Assembly (NCBI GenBank): GCA_017979445.1
Contig: CM030717.1
Location: forward strand, 16,107,288-16,171,287
Length of the DNA stretch: 64,000 nt
Direction: 5' to 3'
Source: Akebia trifoliata
Lineage: Eukaryota; Streptophyta; Magnoliopsida; Ranunculales; Lardizabalaceae
Position numbers and translations under genes: made by a program. Positions 45,758 to 58,700 of the stretch are shown piece after piece (the first letter of the stretch is position 1; every line of letters starts with the position of its first letter). The notes below the pieces were generated by a model. The model had not been told where the DNA came from and did no database searches. It worked only from the letters and a program-made list of their open reading frames with translations.

Positions 45758-48700
45758 TGTGGCGCCCCGCCGAACGCTAACACAAATCCCCATGTCAGAT
45801 CTCGAGGTATTATGTGGCACCTCGAAATTTCGGCATGGTCTCCTCTGTTTATGTTAGCATTCCAAGGCGTTCAACCTGCACCTGATAAACGACATACAAT
45901 CCTGCATACATATACAAAATATAATACTAGCGGAAGCCTATATAAGTCTAATAACGTACGAATATCAGAGTGCGGAAGAAGAAAATTTACGGGATTATAC
46001 AAAATTTTCTCACTCTAACAAGAATCCTAACGCTCAATACAAATCTATAATACTCCTAGACAAATGGAGTATAACTCCAATACTTACCAGTGACAACTCT
46101 GGCTGTCTATCTGACCCACCAGATGATTCTCACTCGTGCTCTATACTTGTCTCGCCAAGCTTTAGATCTGAAACTAAAAAAATAGAGAAGGAAAGGGTGA
46201 GTAACAATGGTTACCCAGTAAGGAAGCAACAATTTCTGCCAATAACCTCTCCTAACATGAACGAATAAACATACTGAATCATTTTAAAATAAACAAAGTT
46301 TTATAGAAGAAAACTACGATTAATTGGTACATACAGCAAGGGATGAGCAACTAAACATTTTAAAACTCACATTACATCGATCATCATTACTCACTATAAC
46401 ATTCTCTTTTTATACAAATCTAATTGATCAAATGGAAACAGTAAACATGAATTTCATTTTATATATCAAAATAAGCAACAGATACATAATACACAATGGT
46501 GGAGTATTAGAATTAGAGAGTTGGGATTCACGACTGGATCGCTCCCAGTCGGGACATGATGTTACAATTTTCTCTGGCTTTTAGTTCCTGATTTTGTGGC
46601 TGGTCGCTGTTTACCACGTTTGGTTGACCATTTATCCGGCTCAGGCTGGCCGTTTGACGTGACCGTAAGCAATGGGTCTCTTTTCGATGTGTCAGAACGT
46701 TCGACTACTATAGATTGTTAGTGATCACTGACTAATCATCTTCGTCTATGCCTATCAGGCGTACATGTGATTCCCAAATATACAAACCATTCGTATACGA
46801 CCACCTTTACATTACAAGTTCACTGGTAAAGATAGAGAGGAATAAACCCGGATTCCAGTTGTGACTCCACTCTCATACGCGTCCCATACCACGTATGAGT
46901 TTGGTGGTCCCTACCGTACATCCCAGGATAGTACACCACTCCGGATGATATGATGCACTATCCCTTCAGGCATTCACAAACTCTTTAACAGCTCACAAAA
47001 TAGCTACTTATATATATTATTTTCATTTGAAAACAAAAGAGAAATTAACAATACAAGGTTGAGAATAGATATCCAGTTTCCTACCATGCAAGTGTGGCCA
47101 CCCGGCCTAAAATAAATAACATAACAGAGCGCCTCGCGCTAACAGAAAGTAAATAAACATGCAACCAGTAACATTATCCCTGGATATCCGTTCACCAACC
47201 TGCATACAACACAACAACGTAAAATGCAGACATCACCCCTCGGGTGTGACTCTGACATTTTACCGTTTCATACCCTTTTTCCCTTTTTCGACTTTTACAG
47301 TTTTCAATCTCTTCATAAAATATCCATTTTCTGATATTCATCAACTCAATATGAGTTCATTGAATATTAAATCACATTTTTCAACTATAGAATTTATTTC
47401 TATCAATAATATTGAAAAAATACAAATTTCATATCAAAACGGGGTCCGAGCAGTGCACAAGACCCAATTTATGGCAATAACCCGTTAAAATACCTACCCA
47501 CGTATAATTTGTTAAAAATACAATTAAACATATCAAACATGCAATTTCTGGCGTGAATTTTTGAAATAACAAAAGAATTCTATATTTTAAAAATACATCC
47601 AAATTTTTCGATAAAATCCTAAATGCAATTTTCACAATCTAGATTACTAATAGAAATTGAGAGTTCCTTACAATCACTAGGCGACGGAATTGAAGCACGT
47701 GCGCGGAAATCGAGGCGATTGGCGCGGAAATCGAGACGGACCGAACTTCGAAGCGGCTGATTTTCGAAACTGGCTTGGTGGTTTCGAAGATCTCGATGTG
47801 CTCGTCTCTTCTCCCTTCTACGGCGAAAAACGGTTTGACCCCGAAATCGATGAAAACCGAGGTCGAAGTTACGAAAATCTCCGTATAAAAATACGGCTGA
47901 TTTTTGACTATACGGGGTGAAAAAGACGAGAAAACGGAAGGAACTTGGTTGGGTTATGTAGAGAATGAGGCTGCGGACGTTTCTCCCTTCTGCGTCGGAA
48001 AGCGATTTGACCCCGAAACGGACGAAATCCGAGGTCAAAGTTTCGAAATTTCCGTATCCAAATACGGCTGATTTTTGACGATATCGGGTGAAATAGAAAG
48101 TGAAATGAAGAAAGGTTGGGTGGGTTTTGTAGAGAACGAAGCTGCGGACCTTTTTCTCTTCTGCGGCGATCGTCGAAAGTGGACCGTTTGCGAGAGATCT
48201 GAGGTGGAAGGTCGAAGAGAAAAAAAAAAAATTCATTTCGTATAGGTCTCGGCTGTTTAGACGCGTTGGGGAAGATGAGATTAAAAAAAAATTTTAAATA
48301 TTATTTATATAATATTTGGGACGAATTCGGTATTTCGCCTATTGTTTTGATCGACGATAACTTGGTCATTCGGTCTCCAAAACTGACAAACGAATACTCT
48401 ATTTCGCCTAATTTTTCATTCCGGATCTAATGGTATAGTCAATTTCTACAAATTATGTCTCCATCAAAAATTTACATTTTTGGCCTGACGTGACCCATAA
48501 ACTTGATGTCGTTTTCGTTTTTGGCGATAATTCGACTTCCTGATCTCCAAAAATGACAAATAAATAGTCTATGTTGAATAATTTTTCGTTATGAACCCAA
48601 TGGTATGATCGAATTTTAAAAATTATTGCTCTAATAAAAAGTCACTGTTTTAGCCTGGTCCGACCCGGTAATCGAGGATTTTGCAACTTTTATATTCGGA

Positions 48701-48892
48701 CTCGCATTTGAGCGTGCTTACAGGCTAAACTATGTTTTTCGATCATTTTGAATCTAATGGTGAGGTCAGATTCTATTAAAAATGATCAAAACAAGGTCCC
48801 ACAGTTTTACCCTAAGTCCCACTTTCAAGATTTTCTTAAAATTCCACTATTTATTTTCCTCGAGATACGAATTAAAATTTTGGGGTGTTACA
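45758..48892 (-). repeat. 5' LTR of the 39248-48892 element
   Basis: Same length and ends as the 3' LTR. A minus-strand frame of 205 codons (47619-48236) crosses the region most conserved between copies, but it lies inside the LTR, has frame breaks in the other copies and shows no known domain. Confidence 0.95.
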
Positions 48893-48897
48893 GGTGC

Positions 48898-49722
48898 TGA
48901 GGTCAAGCCAGTCTTAAACTTATTGAAGACTTCTAAGCAATTAGAGTCAAATCCCCATGGAACATCCTTGGTTAAAAGATAACACATAGGCTTTAAGATT
49001 TTTCTAAAATCTCTGATGAGTTTTCGATAAAAGCCCATATGTGTTAGAAAAGATCGTAGTCTCTAATAGTTTTAGGAGGTGGAAGGTTGGTAATTAGTTC
49101 GATCTTGGTTATGTCGACCTCTATTTTTTCTTGGAAATTACATGGCCTAAGACAATCCTTGACTTCACCATAAAATGACGATCTTTCCAATTAAGAACTA
49201 AGTAATTTTCTATACAACATTTAAGCACGAGTGCCAGATGATGAAGATATCTATCAAAACTAGACCCAAATACGGAAAAGTCATCTATGAAGACTTCTAG
49301 GAATTGTTCGACCTTATTTGAAAAGATACTTAACATGCATCCTGAAAGGTAGTAGGGGAATTGCATAACCTAAAGGGCATGCGATGGTAGGTGAACGTAC
49401 CAAATGGGGCATGTAAAGGTAGTCTTTTCCTGATCTTTAAAAGCGAAGGGATTTGATTATAGTCAGAGTAGCCATCTAAGAAGTAGTAATGAGAATGGCT
49501 AGCTAGGTGTTTCAACATTTGATTTATGAATGGAAAAGGAAAATGATCCTTTTAGGTCATGGCATTGAGTTTTCTATAGTCAATACATATTCGCCATCCT
49601 GTTTGGATGTAAGTGGGGACAAACTCATTATCCTTATTGGCCACGTTTGTGACTCTAGATTTCTTGGGTACAACTTAAACTAGGCTAACCTACCGATTAT
49701 CGTAGATGGGGTATATGATACT
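48898..49722 (-). pseudogene. Athila-like reverse transcriptase, decayed
   Basis: In order the minus strand reads VVPKKSRVTNVANKDNEFVP, TGWRICIDYRKLNAMT, YYFLDGYSDYNQIP, APFGTFTYHRMPFRLCNSPT, FLEVFIDDFSVFGSSF, then MGFYRKLIRDFRKI. The catalytic YxDD-type block is present as FIDD, usual for gypsy elements. Upstream it begins at IIYPIYDNR, where the 49723 element cuts it. Stops (for example after NAMT) and a frame change near 49366 make it inactive. Confidence 0.9.
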
Positions 49723-50932
49723 TGTTTGAGCTATAAATTATGATTTAAATAAAAGAACAAACTACCTTGGAAGGAAATGATCGATCCACAAAGACAACGT
49801 GAATACAATAATCATTTCACTTTCAATCCAATTCCATTTACGCCAACGATTAAAAACATTTTTTGAGAGAAATTATCTAAAAGAAAACACTAAAAGCAAA
49901 GTATTAAAAATACTATAAAGAAGTGTAGATCAGCCAAATCCACCATTGCGAGTCTTATTAACAATCTTTAGATGTCCTCCATTTATCTCGATTCACTAAA
50001 CAAAGTTAATGTTTGTGGATCAGAAAATCAATCAATTATATTACAGATGAATTCAAAACTATGTGATCAATGATTAAGTTAAGATTATAAGAGAAATATT
50101 AAAGGTTCTTTGCAAAGCACGGTTTATGTTGAACTTATCTAAGTAGAAACCATCAGAATAGTTAGAACAATCAACATTCCAACTGATAATATTTACTTAA
50201 TAAATTTCACAATAAACAAGAAATTATAACTTTAAGAATAGTAAAAAGAAATTAATAGAAACTTGCTTAGGTATCCTTGACGGATCTAACATGGAGTTTT
50301 AGTTGATGGTCACTGCAAGAACAATAAATAAAGGAAACATAAAATTCTTCTTTATTGTTCTTGATTCTGAAACTGGCAAAGTCTCCTTATAATCTTCAAA
50401 CTAAGAAAGAAAGAAGAAAAATATGAAAACCTAAAACTAAAATAATAGAAGAAAAAAAGCTAATCTCAAGGGAGATGAGATGTCATTTGGCTCTAGTTTG
50501 GTATATTATTTACAAAGGTCAGATTATTGTATTGAAGTAAGATTTTACCGTGGTGTCCTCATTGAAAAGGGAGATGAGATGTCATTTGGCTACAATTACT
50601 TCGTATTGAAGTAAGATTTTACCGTGGTGTCCTCATTGAAAAGGGCAGCGTGGTAAAATTTGGCCCAATGGGCCTAAATTTTTGTCATTTGTTTTGTTTC
50701 AGATCTTGGATCATAGTGGTAATTTTGAATTTTTTGATTTATTTCCAAAAATTTGTAACATTTTCGTGTTACACACAAATAACAGTAATTAATTCCAAAA
50801 TACATCATTTGATTAAAATCAATAATGATTATGGATTAACAATGAACTATATCTAATTAGAGGGTTTTGTGTATAATTTACTGATAAAGTCTATATAATT
50901 AAGCTCTATAAATCACTTTTAGACCCTGATCA
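49723..50932 (-). repeat. 3' LTR of the pol-less Athila derivative
   Basis: In element orientation it starts TGATCAGGGTCTAAAA and ends with AAACA. It is homologous to the solo LTR at 9323-10264, but longer, partly because of an internal duplication at 50470-50642. Confidence 0.8.
50470..50642. repeat. Tandem duplication inside the LTR
   Basis: 50470-50568 is followed by 50569-50642. Both start GGGAGATGAGATGTCATTTG and end GTGGTGTCCTCATTGAAAA; the second copy lacks about 25 bp of the middle. Confidence 0.85.
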
Positions 50933-52335
50933 CACTCTCAAACGTAGAGTTTGCTAGTCTCGAGAAAAAAATAAAATAAAAACTAAAATACAAATCACTT
51001 TCGTAGGTTACACGATTGTATTTAGCAAATATAGTAAGCCCTTAAACCCCTAGGTTACCCCTAGTGGATGAGTTTAATTCGTGAGAGTTTGTAGTGAATA
51101 TACTCATAAAATTCTAATACTTTATAGAAATATTAAAATCCAAATCAAAGTATGTAAGGAGAACGTAACAACATTTCACAAATCAATCAAAGGTCCATTA
51201 CATTTGAGTAAAGTTATAATTTCCATTTCTCATTTTAGAAAATTTTAAAGATAACTTGAGTGCTCATGCAATTTTTTTTATTTTTCTTTTAAAAAGTAAC
51301 ATCTTTTCAGGAATAATATTTTACCTCCTAACTACTACGAATGGTCGGTTCTACCTTAGTTTTAACTTGAAACTAAGCATTCTGTCTAGGATTGCGAGAG
51401 GTGTAGATGTTCACTTTAATACCTTTAAAGGGCTTTATTTGTGATATTCCAACTTATTCATGTTTTTACCATTGACGATTTTCACCTTATTAAACTACTT
51501 GGTCTTATTGGAGTTTTTTTTGCACTTTTTTTCAGTCCTAGTCTTTTTGCATTACTTTGATCTTTTTTACATCTTTCTATTTTTTATTTTTCAATTTTTT
51601 CCCATATCACCATTTTTCGGGTATTCCTTAAAAAAAAAAATAGGTAACCCTTTTCAAGGTACACAGCCTTATGCTATGGTTGTTGTCCAATTCATACTAA
51701 CCCCAATTATGTTTTTCTTCTAATCAACCAACAAAAGGACAAGAAAGTCATAGTTCAATGGACTCGGTTTCTCCTAACACTCTAGATAGAGAAGAGGGTC
51801 AATTCTTGTTTCATAAAATTTTATTTTTCTAGTAACTCAATCAGAAGTGTTGTGAATTTTTCAAAGTAATCTTATGATTTTCTTAATGAGGAATAACCAA
51901 AAAGAACTTCTGATAAAAAATTAGGACATGAGCTTGAGATTTGAAATTCATATGTAAACAATACATACATACATTTTGAAAGAAATATTTCAAAAGTGCT
52001 AAATATTTTTTGATTTTTAATTTTTTTTCTTTTGAAAACTTGAAAATAAATTAACAATGCAATTGTGAGCTAACCTAATATCCCCAAACCTAAATTAAAT
52101 ATTGTCCTCAATATGTAAGTAGTAAGGAAATATAAAAAAATGTTAGATCACACCTAAAATGGATTGGGCATTAATATGAAAAGTCTTGTTACAATTAATC
52201 TCAAAAGAGTGAAAGTTATAACAATGATAATTTTTTAAAACAGTTTAGCATAAATGAAATCCTACCTAAGAATTGAATAACAACCTAACTAAGAAATTAA
52301 AAACATTCTAATCTAAGAAAAAAAGAAAGGCATCT
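50933..52335. other. Interior of the Athila derivative, non-coding
   Basis: T- and A-rich sequence near the 3' LTR. The plus-strand hydrophobic frames (51256-51723) are low-complexity and lie antisense to the element. No domain is seen and the PPT is not clear. Confidence 0.4.
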
Positions 52336-52500
52336 TAATTTGAACCTGAACTCTCAGTAGCCCGTGTACTCGTACGTGTCTTCTTCTCCTCCATATAGGC
52401 CAATATTTGTCATTGCTGCTCATTCAACAATTGCTGACTAGTCTGCAGTCCTAGTAGTATTGATTGATTAATTTGGTTGATAGTTGGCTTGGAGAAGAAG
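52336..52500 (-). pseudogene. Glutamine-rich ORF tail of the Athila derivative
   Basis: The minus strand reads NQSILLGLQTSQQLLNEQQW, then AYMEEKKTRTSTRATESSGS and a stop. It resembles the coiled, Gln-rich ends of the extra ORFs of plant Athila elements. The assignment rests on composition and position only. Confidence 0.35.
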
Positions 52501-52739
52501 AGAATGAGAAAGGGATTAGGGTTTGAGTTTTTTATTAAGTAGAATTTTTATAGGAAGATAAATTTTCTGAAAATCCCAAGAAAATAAATTTTTTAGGAAA
52601 ATTTCAAAATGAAAAATAAATTTTCTAAGAAAATTCTTGAAAATTTTCAATCCTTATTTTTTTCTTTTTTTTTTGTGAGTTCAAATTGAGAAAAAGAATG
52701 GTGACTAAGGTCTATGTGGAAGCTTAAAATTACAAGAAA

Positions 52740-52830
52740 AGGAATCCTAATTACACTACTCAAAAACAAAAATACATGGATTGCCTCCCAAACAATGCTA
52801 AGTTTAACGTCTTCAGCTGGACCTATCAAA
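52740..52830 (-). other. Conserved post-pol segment (GACGTTAAAC...GGGAGGCAA)
   Basis: On the minus strand GACGTTAAACTTAGCATTGT is followed by TTGGGAGGCAATCCAT. I know this phrase (TTAAAC...GCGCTT...TGGGAGGCAACCCA) from just after pol in many Athila-group elements, where its role is unknown. Its presence without pol upstream supports a pol deletion. Confidence 0.5.
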
Positions 52831-53327
52831 AGTTTCGATTCCTAAGTATTTTCCTATCATCTAATTTGACGGACAATGATCGACTTCCTACCCCAAAAGT
52901 AAGCAAGTAGAGTTGGATCATCGTTAGGAAATGAGAATGATCAACATCCCTCGTTTGTCTTTAGTTCTTAGCGCCATCACCTTTTCGAAATAGTTTTCAA
53001 CCATTGTATTCATTAAGAGAATCGAAGTTGTAAGATAGGAAGGGCCTTTACAATCTTATAAAATGATAGAATGGATGGGTACGAAGTTGTATCGGTATTA
53101 GTTGGAATTGGTGTGACTAACCAAATAGAGTTGATTCTTGATTTCTCCTAAACAACATTCTCCTCTGATGGTGAATTAATTTTCTTAGTCAAATTGGTAC
53201 AATCATCTTGCTCATTGGAAATTTGAAATACAACTTGACTCTCATGGATTATCTCATTTGAAAACTGATCATTTTTTCTTTTTTCTAGGGACACAATGAA
53301 TTGACCTAGTTGGACTTCCCTTATTGT

Positions 53328-53640
53328 TTAAGGTGGAACTATAACCTCATTGGTTTGTGTTTGAACTTCAATTGAGAAGGTTTTATCAATTGTTGGTAGG
53401 CAATCATCGAAATCCTCAAAGAAAAGGAACTGGTCACTAAGGTTATTTTGAAAGAATGGTAGATTTTCTAAGATTGAGATATTCTCAATTTTGAATTGAT
53501 CAATTTTTCCTAGGTTGATTAATTGATTAATTTTTCCTAGGTTGATTAAGACTTGAACCATGTCCTATTGTTGTTGATGGAGCTGTTGTTGTTGATTTAA
53601 CAACTTAGTCATTATGGATTTTAATGACGAGGTTGGAGGA
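53328..53640 (-). pseudogene. Gag-side ORF remnant of the Athila derivative
   Basis: The minus-strand frame has a Gln-rich start (LLNQQQQLHQQQ), a stop, then 77 codons with duplicated LINLGKI(N/D)Q words coming from a short DNA tandem repeat at 53488-53550. It continues, broken, to about 53150. Position between PBS and the post-pol segment suggests a gag or extra-ORF origin. No gag domain is recognised. Confidence 0.35.
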
Positions 53641-55190
53641 ACGAACAAATATAAGTGAGTTGATATTGATCTAACTCTACAGCTCTATATTCAGAAAAAT
53701 GTTAATCATCATAGAATTATTGGAAAATTATGATTGGATTCATCATCGAGGTGTCATGCATATAAAAATCTTCATGGTCACCAAAGTGACTACCCTAAGT
53801 GAACTCGTTCTAACAAAGTATGATATCAGAGGGAAATCACTTATCTATGTGGTATGGTTGGTCAAATGAACTAGGTATCAACATTCAATAAGAATTTTGA
53901 AAGTTATGCATATTGACCTGTCTAGTATGGACCATGGGCAGACTCGGACAACACTCGAGCGAATGACCATGATTATCACATAGTATGCATGGGATCCATG
54001 ATTCTCTCATAAACTCCATGGCAATGCAAAATCTGCTTCAGGTTTTGTATCTATTAACATACACTACAGTACTTTATGGATTCCTATTAGACTAGATAGC
54101 TCCTAACTGTTTCAAAGGGATAACTTGAGCCTCTATTCCAGTTCTTTAAAACCTAAATCAACCAGTTTAATCTCTAGATGAGAAGTGGTGCACAATACTG
54201 AATAAAAGCACTCTTAAATTACCTCTTTATCTAAAATAGACGTAGCCTATCCCCCTAGTATAGTAAGGTACAACGAGACAAGATCTCGCTTAGGCACTGA
54301 CTTCAATAAAGAAGTACAATTGGTGCAACTCAGGCAAGCTTTGCCTATTGAGCTTAATGGGACCTATGATCGAGTCTAATCAAATTTTAATTAAATTTGG
54401 CTTGTGTGAATTAATTTCCTACTAGGACAAGAATTTGGTGATGAAATCTGATTCTTATGTTGTTTGTATCATCCTTGTAAGAGTGCCCTTTTTACTATTG
54501 TGCAATCGAAAGTGTGCAGTTAACTCACTCAAATTCAATATAGAAATCCACTTGCATGAATTACTTGGGGGGGTTAGGATCTTACCTCCCATTCTAGACA
54601 GGAGATGAACGAGTTGAGTTGACTCTAGCCACCGACACCAATCTCGATGTATGAGTCTGAGGGACCGAGACAGTTACATCCCACTGTTGACCTCCCCTAG
54701 TTCTATTACAATCCGAGCCTTCTCGAATTAATTAAAGAAATCTTAAAATTTCTAAAAGAAAATCCTACTACAATTCTATTCTAAGCATAAACTAAAAGAA
54801 AATAGTCTTTATTTCTTCATCCAAGAATTGGATTCGGGTGGTGGAATAAAACTTTCCTACCACGTTACTCTTCGTTGAATCCTTCAGTTTAAAACAAAAG
54901 AAATATCAAAGTTAGAATTCTAGAAAAGTTATATGGTCATTGAGATCTTGAAGTCTGAATAAAAATTCTATAAAAATTTTAAGTACAGATCTCAAAGTTT
55001 GACTGCGACGCCCTAGTTGATTAAGGTGTCGAGGACAAATTCTAATGAAATTCACTCAAATTTTAGGATTTTGTTTGTACTAACTTCAGGAATCCATCAG
55101 ATTTTTTTTGGATTTTTCTGAAACAAAAATTTTGATCGACAGAAAATCGAATTGAATTTTCGGATAAAAGATATTGGATTATACTGTTTT
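53641..55190. other. 5' untranslated interior of the Athila derivative
   Basis: No domain is recognised. The block follows the PBS in element orientation and probably includes the leader and decayed gag. Confidence 0.4.
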
Positions 55191-55191
55191 C

Positions 55192-55209
55192 TCTGGCAAC
55201 GACACCAAT
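55192..55209 (-). promoter_or_regulatory. Primer-binding site, Athila (tRNA-Asp) type
   Basis: TTGGTGTCGTTGCCAGAG on the minus strand, next to the LTR end. It is close to the Athila consensus TGGCGCCGTTGCCGGGGA, with a few changes. Confidence 0.65.
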
Positions 55210-55210
55210 T

Positions 55211-55744
55211 TGTTCGAACTGTAAATTATAATTAAAATAAAATAACAAACTACCTTGACAAATAAGGATCGATCCATAGAGACAATGTTAATCCGATAAT
55301 CTTTTCACTTTAATTCCAATTCAATTTACGCAAATGATTAAAAATAATTTTTGAGAGAAATTATCTAAAAGAAAACACTAAAAGGAAATGATTAAAAATA
55401 CTATGATTTACCATTCCAAGTCATATTAACAATCTTTCGATGTGTTATATTTATCTCGATCTACTAAACAAAACTAATGTTTGTAGATCGAAAAATCAAT
55501 TTATTATTTTATGGATAAATTCAAAACTATGTGGTCAATGATTAAGTCAAGATTATAAGAAAAATATTGAAGGTTATTTGCAATGCATGATTTATCTTGA
55601 ACTTATCTAAGTATAAACCATCAGAATAGTTAGAACAATCAACATTCTAACTGATAATATTTACTTAGTACATTTCACAATAAACAATAAATCATAACTA
55701 TAAGAATAGTAAAAAGAAATTAATAGAAACTTGTTCCTACTTCA
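55211..55744 (-). repeat. 5' LTR (partial) of the pol-less Athila derivative
   Basis: Co-linear with 49723-50267 and broken off by the TGTAGACACC start of the Ogre-like element. The rest should lie past the right edge of the window. Confidence 0.8.
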
Positions 55745-58700
55745 TGTAGACACCCCATTTTTGCATCTGCCTAATTCGATAATTCGTCTTCCGGTTACCG
55801 TGAATTCCTAATGACGATAGTAAAAAACTCAAAGGCTTGTAAGTACTGTCCCTGATTCCCACTGTTTTCACTCTTTTCATCTCCCCTACTCGTTACAACT
55901 CGACATAGAAATTTACGCACGCTTAGGATCGTCACACGCTACACCCGATTTAGCAAGCACGTACGCTTAGGTTCGCTACACAGTTCGATAACCTAGAGAC
56001 CTCGTCATGCTAGGAAAATACGACTTTGAAATATAGAAATATCATGTTGGGACTAAAAGAAACCTCACGCCAGAATTCGTAAAAATTTGCAAAAATTGAC
56101 AAAATGACGAAAATACCCTTCATAAATTTTGGACCTCCGAAAGTTCTCGAAAGTACCTCCATTGCACTCAAAACATGATTTCAAGTCTAACGGGACCCAA
56201 ACCAACGAAAACAGAGAAATTTAAGAAAAATCATAAAAATGATCGAAATGCCCCTCAACCTCCAAATTCAACTTAGAAATTCCGATCCCTAGGAAAATGT
56301 AATAAAAATCAAAATCCAGTTAAAAATCCAATCTATAAAAAAATAAAACTCAAATTAAAAATTAAACAATTCAAATTTAAATCAAATAGGAATCAAACTG
56401 AAAATTTAATAAAAAGCAAATCCAAGATTAAAAAATTAAACTCAAGTTAAAAATCAAAATTCAATGAAAATTAAAAATTAAAATTGACTCAACCGATTAA
56501 AATTTCATCGAAATTAAATTAAAAATCAAAGTCAAAAATAACTGATCAAAATCAAATTGAAAATTTAAAAACAACCAATTAATGAATCGAAACCCAACTA
56601 AATTAACAAATTCCAAGTCCAACTCAATCGAGCGACGAAACGAAATCAAAAATCAAATGGCCAATTAACAATTAAAACTCAAATTAAAAATTAAAATCAA
56701 ATTAAATTTTTAGCCAAACTCAAAATAAAAACTAACCAATTAATAAAACTTAAAATTAAAAAAATTTAATCAACAAATAAAAAATCAAAACAAAAATGAA
56801 CCAAATCGATAAAATAAAAATTAAACCGACCAACCGTAACTCGACAACTCGAGACTATAGTGCTATGAGTAGCGGGGGATCGCCCCTCCATTATTCTCCC
56901 CAAAGGACGTGTAAAAATAAAAAAAGAAAGAGAAATAAAAAAAATTAGAAGGTTTTTATTATAAAAAAAGAGGTCTTCTTCTCCAACGAAAAAAAAAAAG
57001 GGGCTGAACGAACAGGGGGCTGCTTCTTCTTCCTTCACGGCTGTTCTTCTCTCCTTCAACGCTCTCTCTCTGCGCTCTCTCTGCTATCTCAGAGATTCAT
57101 CTCTCAGCTCTCCCTCTCTCTCTTTTGGACGTTCATATTTGCTGCCCAACACCACTCAACGTCCTCTCCCAATCTAATCTGCAAATCACTCCTCCATAGC
57201 TACCCCCACATCTCAGTCTTACACCTTCCTCATGTTTTTAGCCCCATTGTCTTAATATTTCAGCCTGTAAATCATCCCCATTCATCGCAGTTGCAGCCCT
57301 CTAAACGTTAGTATTTTGAAACCACTTGCGACTATCGGTTTCAGCCATTAACAACAGCCCATCTCTTTTTCATAAGACCCCACCAGAAGTCCCCTCCACT
57401 GCGCCCTCACCATTACAGCCCCTTCCCCTCTCCTAATGAACCTGCAAATCCTGTTCTACAACTCACCACACATCTTCATCTTCTTCAACCTTATCATCCC
57501 TAACGCCCCAACCCCCTTTGTTTCTCTGTTAGTTGCTGTACCAGCGTCCCCGGGACATTGAACTTGCACCTACCTGTGCATACTTGCTGCCCCAGCAACA
57601 GCCCTAAATACCTCCTCTCCTCTTCGTTTTTCTGCCATTAAAACCACCCACATACCTCCATTTTTTCTCCACCATTGAAACCAACATAAAAGCTCACAGT
57701 TTAGCCTCCCATCAATATGTCTAACTAATGGTTTCAGTCTTCTTTTAACGTCCCCACAACTGCCCAGCTCTCCTCCACTGCTGCAATAGCACTCCTAGTC
57801 CTCTTTATCATGTCCTCACGGTGGCAAACGCTCACAAGCATTCGGGTGATACCTGAAGGAACCCACTCATTGTCCCTGTCCAATAGGGACGTATGTATAT
57901 ATATTTTATTTTATTTTTAACTTTTGTATTCTCATTTTCTTCTCGTCTCTCATGGCATTTTTTTTTTTGTATTAATAGAATTAGGGAAATATTATCTATG
58001 TAATTTTAATTTTTACTTTTATTTTCATCTTTGCATACTAGTGAGAATAGAGTTTTTATTTTATTTTATTTTATTTTATCTTTTTACATTGATAGATTAG
58101 GAGAATATTTTGTTTGTTTTTATTTATTTATTTTTGCACATTGATAGATATAGGAGAATGTCTATGTTCTCAGGTATTTTTTTATTATTGTCTATTGATT
58201 AGATTAGGATTTTTTTTATTTTTTTTATGTCTTATTTTGTCTTTGCGTATTGATAGGATTAGGAGATGTTTTTAGTTCATGTAGTTTTTTCTATTTTTTT
58301 TTAAATCGATAGGTCGAGGAGAAAGTTTGTTTACGTAGGTTTTATTTTTCTATTTTGTTCTTTTTGCATGTTGATAGGTTAGGAATCTTGTTTATTTTTG
58401 TTTGTTATTTTATTATATTATTTTCGCATGTTAGAAGGATTAAAGGAATTTTTTTTTTATCATGATCATTACGCTCAATTTTGATTTACATGATTTATGA
58501 TGATGTTTGAGCTCTCCATATTATTTTGGGATTTTTCCATGTGATTAGTATACCCTTTGACTTGACAGATATGCATGTTATTTGAATGATAGCTATTTTG
58601 ACAAAATCGAAAATCATGTGTGCATGCTCGTTTGGTTATTCTATGGATTCATGAATATGAGAATTTTTTTACGGATTTTTCTTTCTAACTTAAAAATTTT

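Larger units (their letters stand above)
39248..48892 (-). mobile_element. Non-autonomous gypsy (Tekay/Del-like) LTR element, 9.6 kb, TSD GGTGC
   Basis: It has two LTRs (39248-42382 and 45758-48892), each 3,135 bp and nearly identical, with more than ten scattered differences visible. Perfect TSDs GGTGC lie at 39243-39247 and 48893-48897. On the minus strand the PBS TGGTATCAGAGC (initiator tRNA-Met type) lies 2 bp from the 5' LTR and a PPT AAGGGGGGAGAA abuts the 3' LTR. The 3.4-kb interior has only a decayed gag and no RT or integrase, so it is a LARD-like derivative that must have been moved by enzymes of a relative. It sits between RT and RNase H of the Athila-like pol. Confidence 0.95.
37520..49722 (-). 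mobile_element. Athila-like Ty3/gypsy element, pol region, split by a 9.6-kb insertion
   Basis: The minus strand gives RT (49722-48898), then after the 39248-48892 element RNase H (39242-38713) and integrase (to about 37520). The pol reading continues across the insertion once one GGTGC copy is removed. Its upstream part (start of RT, protease, gag) is cut off at 49723 by another element and is not seen again in the window. No LTR of its own is identified; sequence below 37520 is unclear. Confidence 0.8.
49723..55744 (-). mobile_element. Pol-less Athila-type derivative, inserted in RT and itself interrupted
   Basis: The 3' LTR is 49723-50932; the matching 5' LTR begins at 55211 and is cut at 55744 by the Ogre-like element. 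A PBS resembling the Athila type adjoins the 5' LTR. The 4.3-kb interior has remnants of a gag-side ORF and the untranslated sequence normally found after pol, but no RT or integrase. The left edge lies inside an RT codon run of another element, with ATACT (49718-49722) as its presumed TSD; the partner lies beyond the window. Orientation follows from the PBS. Confidence 0.75.

Noticed and set aside
47619..48236. 205-codon minus-strand ORF
   Set aside because: It lies wholly inside an LTR, is broken in the sister copies and has no recognisable domain.
56766..57059. 97-codon minus-strand ORF with hydrophobic middle
   Set aside because: It lies antisense in the Ogre-like LTR across A-rich low-complexity DNA, with no domain.
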